NCBI RefSeq assembly: GCF_043290135.1
Contig: NC_134703.1
Span: 127,149,005-127,213,004, forward strand
Direction: 5' to 3'
From: Rhipicephalus microplus
Lineage: Eukaryota; Arthropoda; Arachnida; Ixodida; Ixodidae
Length of the DNA: 64,000 nt
Each line of letters starts with the position of its first letter. Within the stretch, counting starts at the first letter, position 1. Made by a program: the position numbers and the translations under genes. Below the pieces are notes generated by a model. That model saw nothing but the letters and a program-made list of their open reading frames with translations, had not been told where the DNA came from and did not search any database. Shown here piece after piece: positions 60,690 through 64,000 of this stretch.

Positions 60690-61226
60690 TCGATCGCTTA
60701 ACCAAAGACCGATCTTCGGATGGCTTGTGCTGCGACACGTCCGCGGAGTAATTTGTCGTAGGACGGTCGCCTACCTCGTTGCTGTGCAGTTGCGCTGGAC
60801 GAGATGCGGTCGAAGGGAACCGCGAGAAATGCTTGATCAACGTAGATGACGAAGCACTTTCCGCGTGGTCCGTCCTTTGTCGGAGGCGGTGTTCAGTGCC
60901 GCAAAACATATAGGATGGCGTCCCGTAGTCCGTCGTATAGGCGGGGGCTCCGAGACAAATAGGTGAGGCGTCGTTTGAGGTCAGGTGAAAGAACGTACTC
61001 CAGGACATCACATGAATCCTTGGAGCCGGATGCTGTTGAGCTGCAAGGTATCCTCGAATTCTTGGAACCATGACTCGATGTCGGTGGTGTGGAACGGGGG
61101 TAGAGGCGGGACGAAGTGCGGCTACAAGGCTTAAGCAGGCTGGAACACGGCCGCGATGCTCACAGGCAGTGGTGCAGCGCCGGTCGCTGGCCCGTTGGTC
61201 CGTGGTTATCAATCTGTTAAGGAACA
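60690..61226 (-). pseudogene. Gypsy-type gag remnant
   Basis: On the minus strand, downstream of a putative LTR, the reading PPLPPFHTTDIESWFQEFED resembles the start of many arthropod LTR-element Gag proteins (PPF...WFxQxE). Frameshifts and stops follow. No zinc knuckle is seen. The assignment is weak. Confidence 0.4.
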
Positions 61227-61431
61227 TGTGACGAGATGGCAACGATGAACCCGTGCCGAGTTCACAGCTTTATTTAGGACGCAGGCGTATACGTGAAGTT
61301 GCAGCTGCAGCGTCCAGCCGAGCCAGGAGCTCAGCCGGTCTGAATTTCTCGTGGCTCGCGCATCACGTGCCACGCGGCTCTCTTGTTCTTCTGCGCAGCC
61401 AGCTGGTCAAATCTAGAGTGGCGCTACAACA
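61227..61431 (-). repeat. Putative 5' LTR of a fourth gypsy-type element
   Basis: On the minus strand it starts TGTTGTAGCGCCACTCTAGA and ends in GTCACA, about 205 bp, with AATAAA (CCTAAATAAAGCTGTG) near the end as in an R region. A gag-like remnant follows. No second LTR and no clear TGG primer site were found. Confidence 0.4.
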
Positions 61432-63884
61432 TCAACGATCACGAAGCTAAAATATCGAAACCTCGGAGCGTTGGTTAAGGGACAATGGCTCCATCCTCGC
61501 CTGAGACTCCCTTATATGCACGTGGAACAAAAAACACCACACGTTGACCTCTGACTCGTGCCTCCTTGCGTCCATGACTCTCCGACGTGGACGGAGGGAC
61601 GTATACGTACAGGTGCATATTTGCAAACAAAGGAGGCAATAGGAAGTTACCGTCGGATGGGCTAATGAATGACGAGCAGTGCGTTTTTATTTCTCTTTTT
61701 TTTTCTAATCTAGTGCACGATGCGAAAACATCACCGAGACGCTTGTTTCTAATCTCGGGCTCGGATGTGTGTATACACCGCGACGTGCAGCACGCTCAAG
61801 CCGACGAGCTACATGCATGCATGCTGCCCGCGGGCGGTGCGGCTCCGTTCGCTCGAAGAAAACAGCCGGGTCCCAGCCGTCACTCAGTTTCTGCGCCAGG
61901 TTATTAATGACGAGCGAAAGGAAAATTTCTGCCGCCTGTTCAGCTCGGCTATCATGAATCATGCCGCGGCGGCGGCAGTTTGCCGTGGCTTCCTTGTTAC
62001 ACGCTGTGTAACGCGCCCTAATTATCTCTCCCCACACCCGGGGCGAGGGGGAGATGCCTCGCGCGCCATGGCGCGTGGTGCGTTTGCTCTTTTTTGGGGG
62101 GAGTAATCGGCGTTTGGCGAATTGCGTTGCATGCGACTTTGTGCGTATACGCTGCTTTTAGCCCTTTCTATCCTGGTGCGAGGAGAAAACGAAACGGAGT
62201 GAGGCAGATGTGCTCGGGCGGTGTGTAGAAGGTTTATTAGGAGAACTCCCTCTTCCCTGCACTCTTCTCTGTTTTTACCCGGGCAACACTTCGAGAGCGG
62301 AATTCAGGGATGGAGTCCAGACTATAGGTTGTCCTTTGTGCATACTTGGTTGAGCCGACGGACGAAGGGGTTTACTGTACACGTGCACCACGCCCGAAAA
62401 TGCCGCAGCCCATCGCCGCCCTCTGTGTAACTTGTCTCTGTGAACGCGAGTCAAGGAGGTTTGTACGCGCACCAATGTTTCATCGTTCGGGACGGCGCGC
62501 TGAACTTGATGAACGGCTTGCCCTTGAAAAGCGAGGTCGTCTCACGCGTTCTTGTGTCACATTGAGTGTCGGTGGTCACGTGTGAACGAAGTATCTGTTT
62601 TTGACCTATAATTCTGCTTACGTATAGCAAGCGTCATCACATTTTATTCTCTTTTTTTATTCTTTTGGAATGATAGACCTGCTTCCGCATTCATCGATGA
62701 GTCAGCGAAGGTATAGCAAACGTTTCCTTACACTTTTTTTTTCAGGTCCTGTTCCAAAATAGATGCCTAATGCAATCGGGGTCCCATGGGCCAGATCTTC
62801 TAAGTAAACAAAAAGTTGTCATAGCAAACTAAGGATTTTCATGAACATTTTTTTCTGGTGACGGGCACGTTTTATTAATGCTAATTAATCACCGTTTCTT
62901 ATTCACGTCGACCAATTTCAGATAGTAGGGTGCGTATATGTTGGACGCCTTCAAAAGACAACTTCAACAGCGACATAAAGGAACACGATCTATAGCGCGA
63001 TATATTAAGTTTATAGTAAAACCTGATTTCCTCCAATTACACGGGGCATGCAAAAACAAATGTCCGAAGCAAGCTACTCCTAATTATTGAACCTATCAAG
63101 AAAACAATAAAGGACTGTCCATGAATGTATAAATATTCATTTTATTTTCCGCAAGTTCAGTATGTACTTCTTTTTTTGTAAACTGGGCAGTGTTTTATTT
63201 AAGAAGCCATTTTCGTCGTTTGTAACTTTGTTCACAATGTGACCGTAGCTCAAGACCTCCGCGCCCTATATAAGCCATAACGTGCTCGGAACCCATCCCG
63301 TATTACGTAACGCCATCAGCACAACGCACGCGCGATGATAATTTTTTCGCCAGGGAAAATAGCCGGCGCATATACACAGTTGCCTTAGGCGTATGCTACG
63401 GCTGAGCCAATGGTTCAAGCTGTTCGTCTATTGACCAATAAACGCGTGCTAACAGCTGTTGAATAATCAGACTTCTTTGCATTATGGGAATTGACTTATT
63501 TACAGCAGTCAACCGCTAAACTCTGGAGAAGCCACTCTTATACTACGGACGATAACAGCACTTTGATTTCTTGGTTCCATTAGCATACGAAATGAAGAGG
63601 AGACGGCAGATTGCACAAAACGTTTCGAGAACGAAAATATGCAAATAGGACCTTACGCTCCCACGAAAAGGCAAATTTCGCACTGTTCGCGAGGACGTAC
63701 GGTTATTGTGAAGTTTATTGCACTTTTTACTGCGGCCACTTTTTTGTGGTAGCATTCTTTTGCTCTATTTTCTCCCTTTCCTTTTGTGTGTGTGTGTTTC
63801 GTTAAGCCTGAGGGAGGAGAAAAAGACTAACAAAAAGGCCGGTACACTCGTCACTACGTACACACGCCTCGTTTGTTTTCGCAG
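61432..63884. other. Unassigned DNA
   Basis: Open frames near 61587-62106 and 62221-62585 have no recognisable domain. The stretch 61780-62100 is GC-rich; 62600-63560 is AT-rich with T runs. No gene is supported. Confidence 0.4.
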
Positions 63885-64000
63885 CGGTTTTCCCTATCGC
63901 GGAGCCGGCGCGCGCTCACAAGGGCGTCGACGTGTCTCTGCCGTCGCTCGGCGGCGGCGTGCAGCGTCATCGGCGCGCCGGTTGTGGGCGCGCGCTAAAG
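63885..64000 (+). other. GC-rich right edge, possible partial exon
   Basis: TTTGTTTTCGCAG at 63872-63884 resembles a splice acceptor. Downstream DNA is markedly GC- and CpG-rich. One frame (starting VFPIAEPARAHKGVDVSLPS) is open to the window end; a second frame is open too. Without the next bases this is only a candidate. Confidence 0.2.

Noticed and set aside
61587..62106. Short frames near the right end as host genes
   Set aside because: Overlapping frames on both strands, no domain, no splice or start context.

Overview
This window looks like nuclear DNA from a hard tick (Ixodidae, probably Rhipicephalus-like). The main reason is several copies of a tRNA-derived SINE whose head and tail I recognise as the tick Ruka family. 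Ty3/gypsy, I-like, RTE-like and L1/Tx1-like retroelements and long (TA)n, (GT)n and (TATC)n arrays fit the same picture. I found no convincing intact host gene, rRNA, functional tRNA or CRISPR array. Almost everything that can be assigned is a mobile element, whole, broken or nested.

Layout. 1-5106 is mostly unassigned AT-rich DNA with SINE-like and MITE-like pieces. 5107-5240 is a near-perfect palindrome beside a (TA)n array. 5331-10579 is a complete Ty3/gypsy element (+) with 159-bp LTRs that differ at one base; its gag is open, but its pol has a stop codon directly after the protease active site. 10693-15719 is a second, older gypsy element (-). Three (TA)n arrays bracket these two elements. 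18481-24150 is a decayed I-like LINE (+).

24651-37410 and 38071-47935 are two diverged copies, in direct orientation, of one composite block. Each copy holds a (TATC)n array, tandem repeats, an L1/Tx1-like LINE on +, a microsatellite core, and an L1/Tx1-like LINE on - facing it. Copies of a short stem-loop repeat are scattered through the block. Because the two copies can be compared, one often shows the empty site for an insertion in the other: a solo LTR and an (AAC)n piece in the first copy, a Ruka SINE in the second.

47936-56494 is a third, 5'-truncated gypsy element (+) cut by two dated insertions. One is an RTE-like LINE with an inverted 5' half and a 13-bp target duplication, itself carrying a Ruka. 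The other is a 2.2-kb terminal-inverted-repeat element with a TA target duplication. 56925-59872 holds RTE and Ruka pieces that are best explained by an inversion splitting one Ruka insertion; inside it is an unexplained open frame with seven exact-length 75-bp repeats and an overlapping membrane-segment frame. 59873-61431 has an I-like RNase H remnant and a probable gypsy LTR/gag remnant, both on -. The last 2.5 kb is unassigned and ends in GC-rich DNA that could be the start of an exon.

No gene circuit can be read here; the elements are related by nesting rather than by shared function. All alignments were done by eye, so identities and boundaries are approximate unless a target-site duplication is stated.
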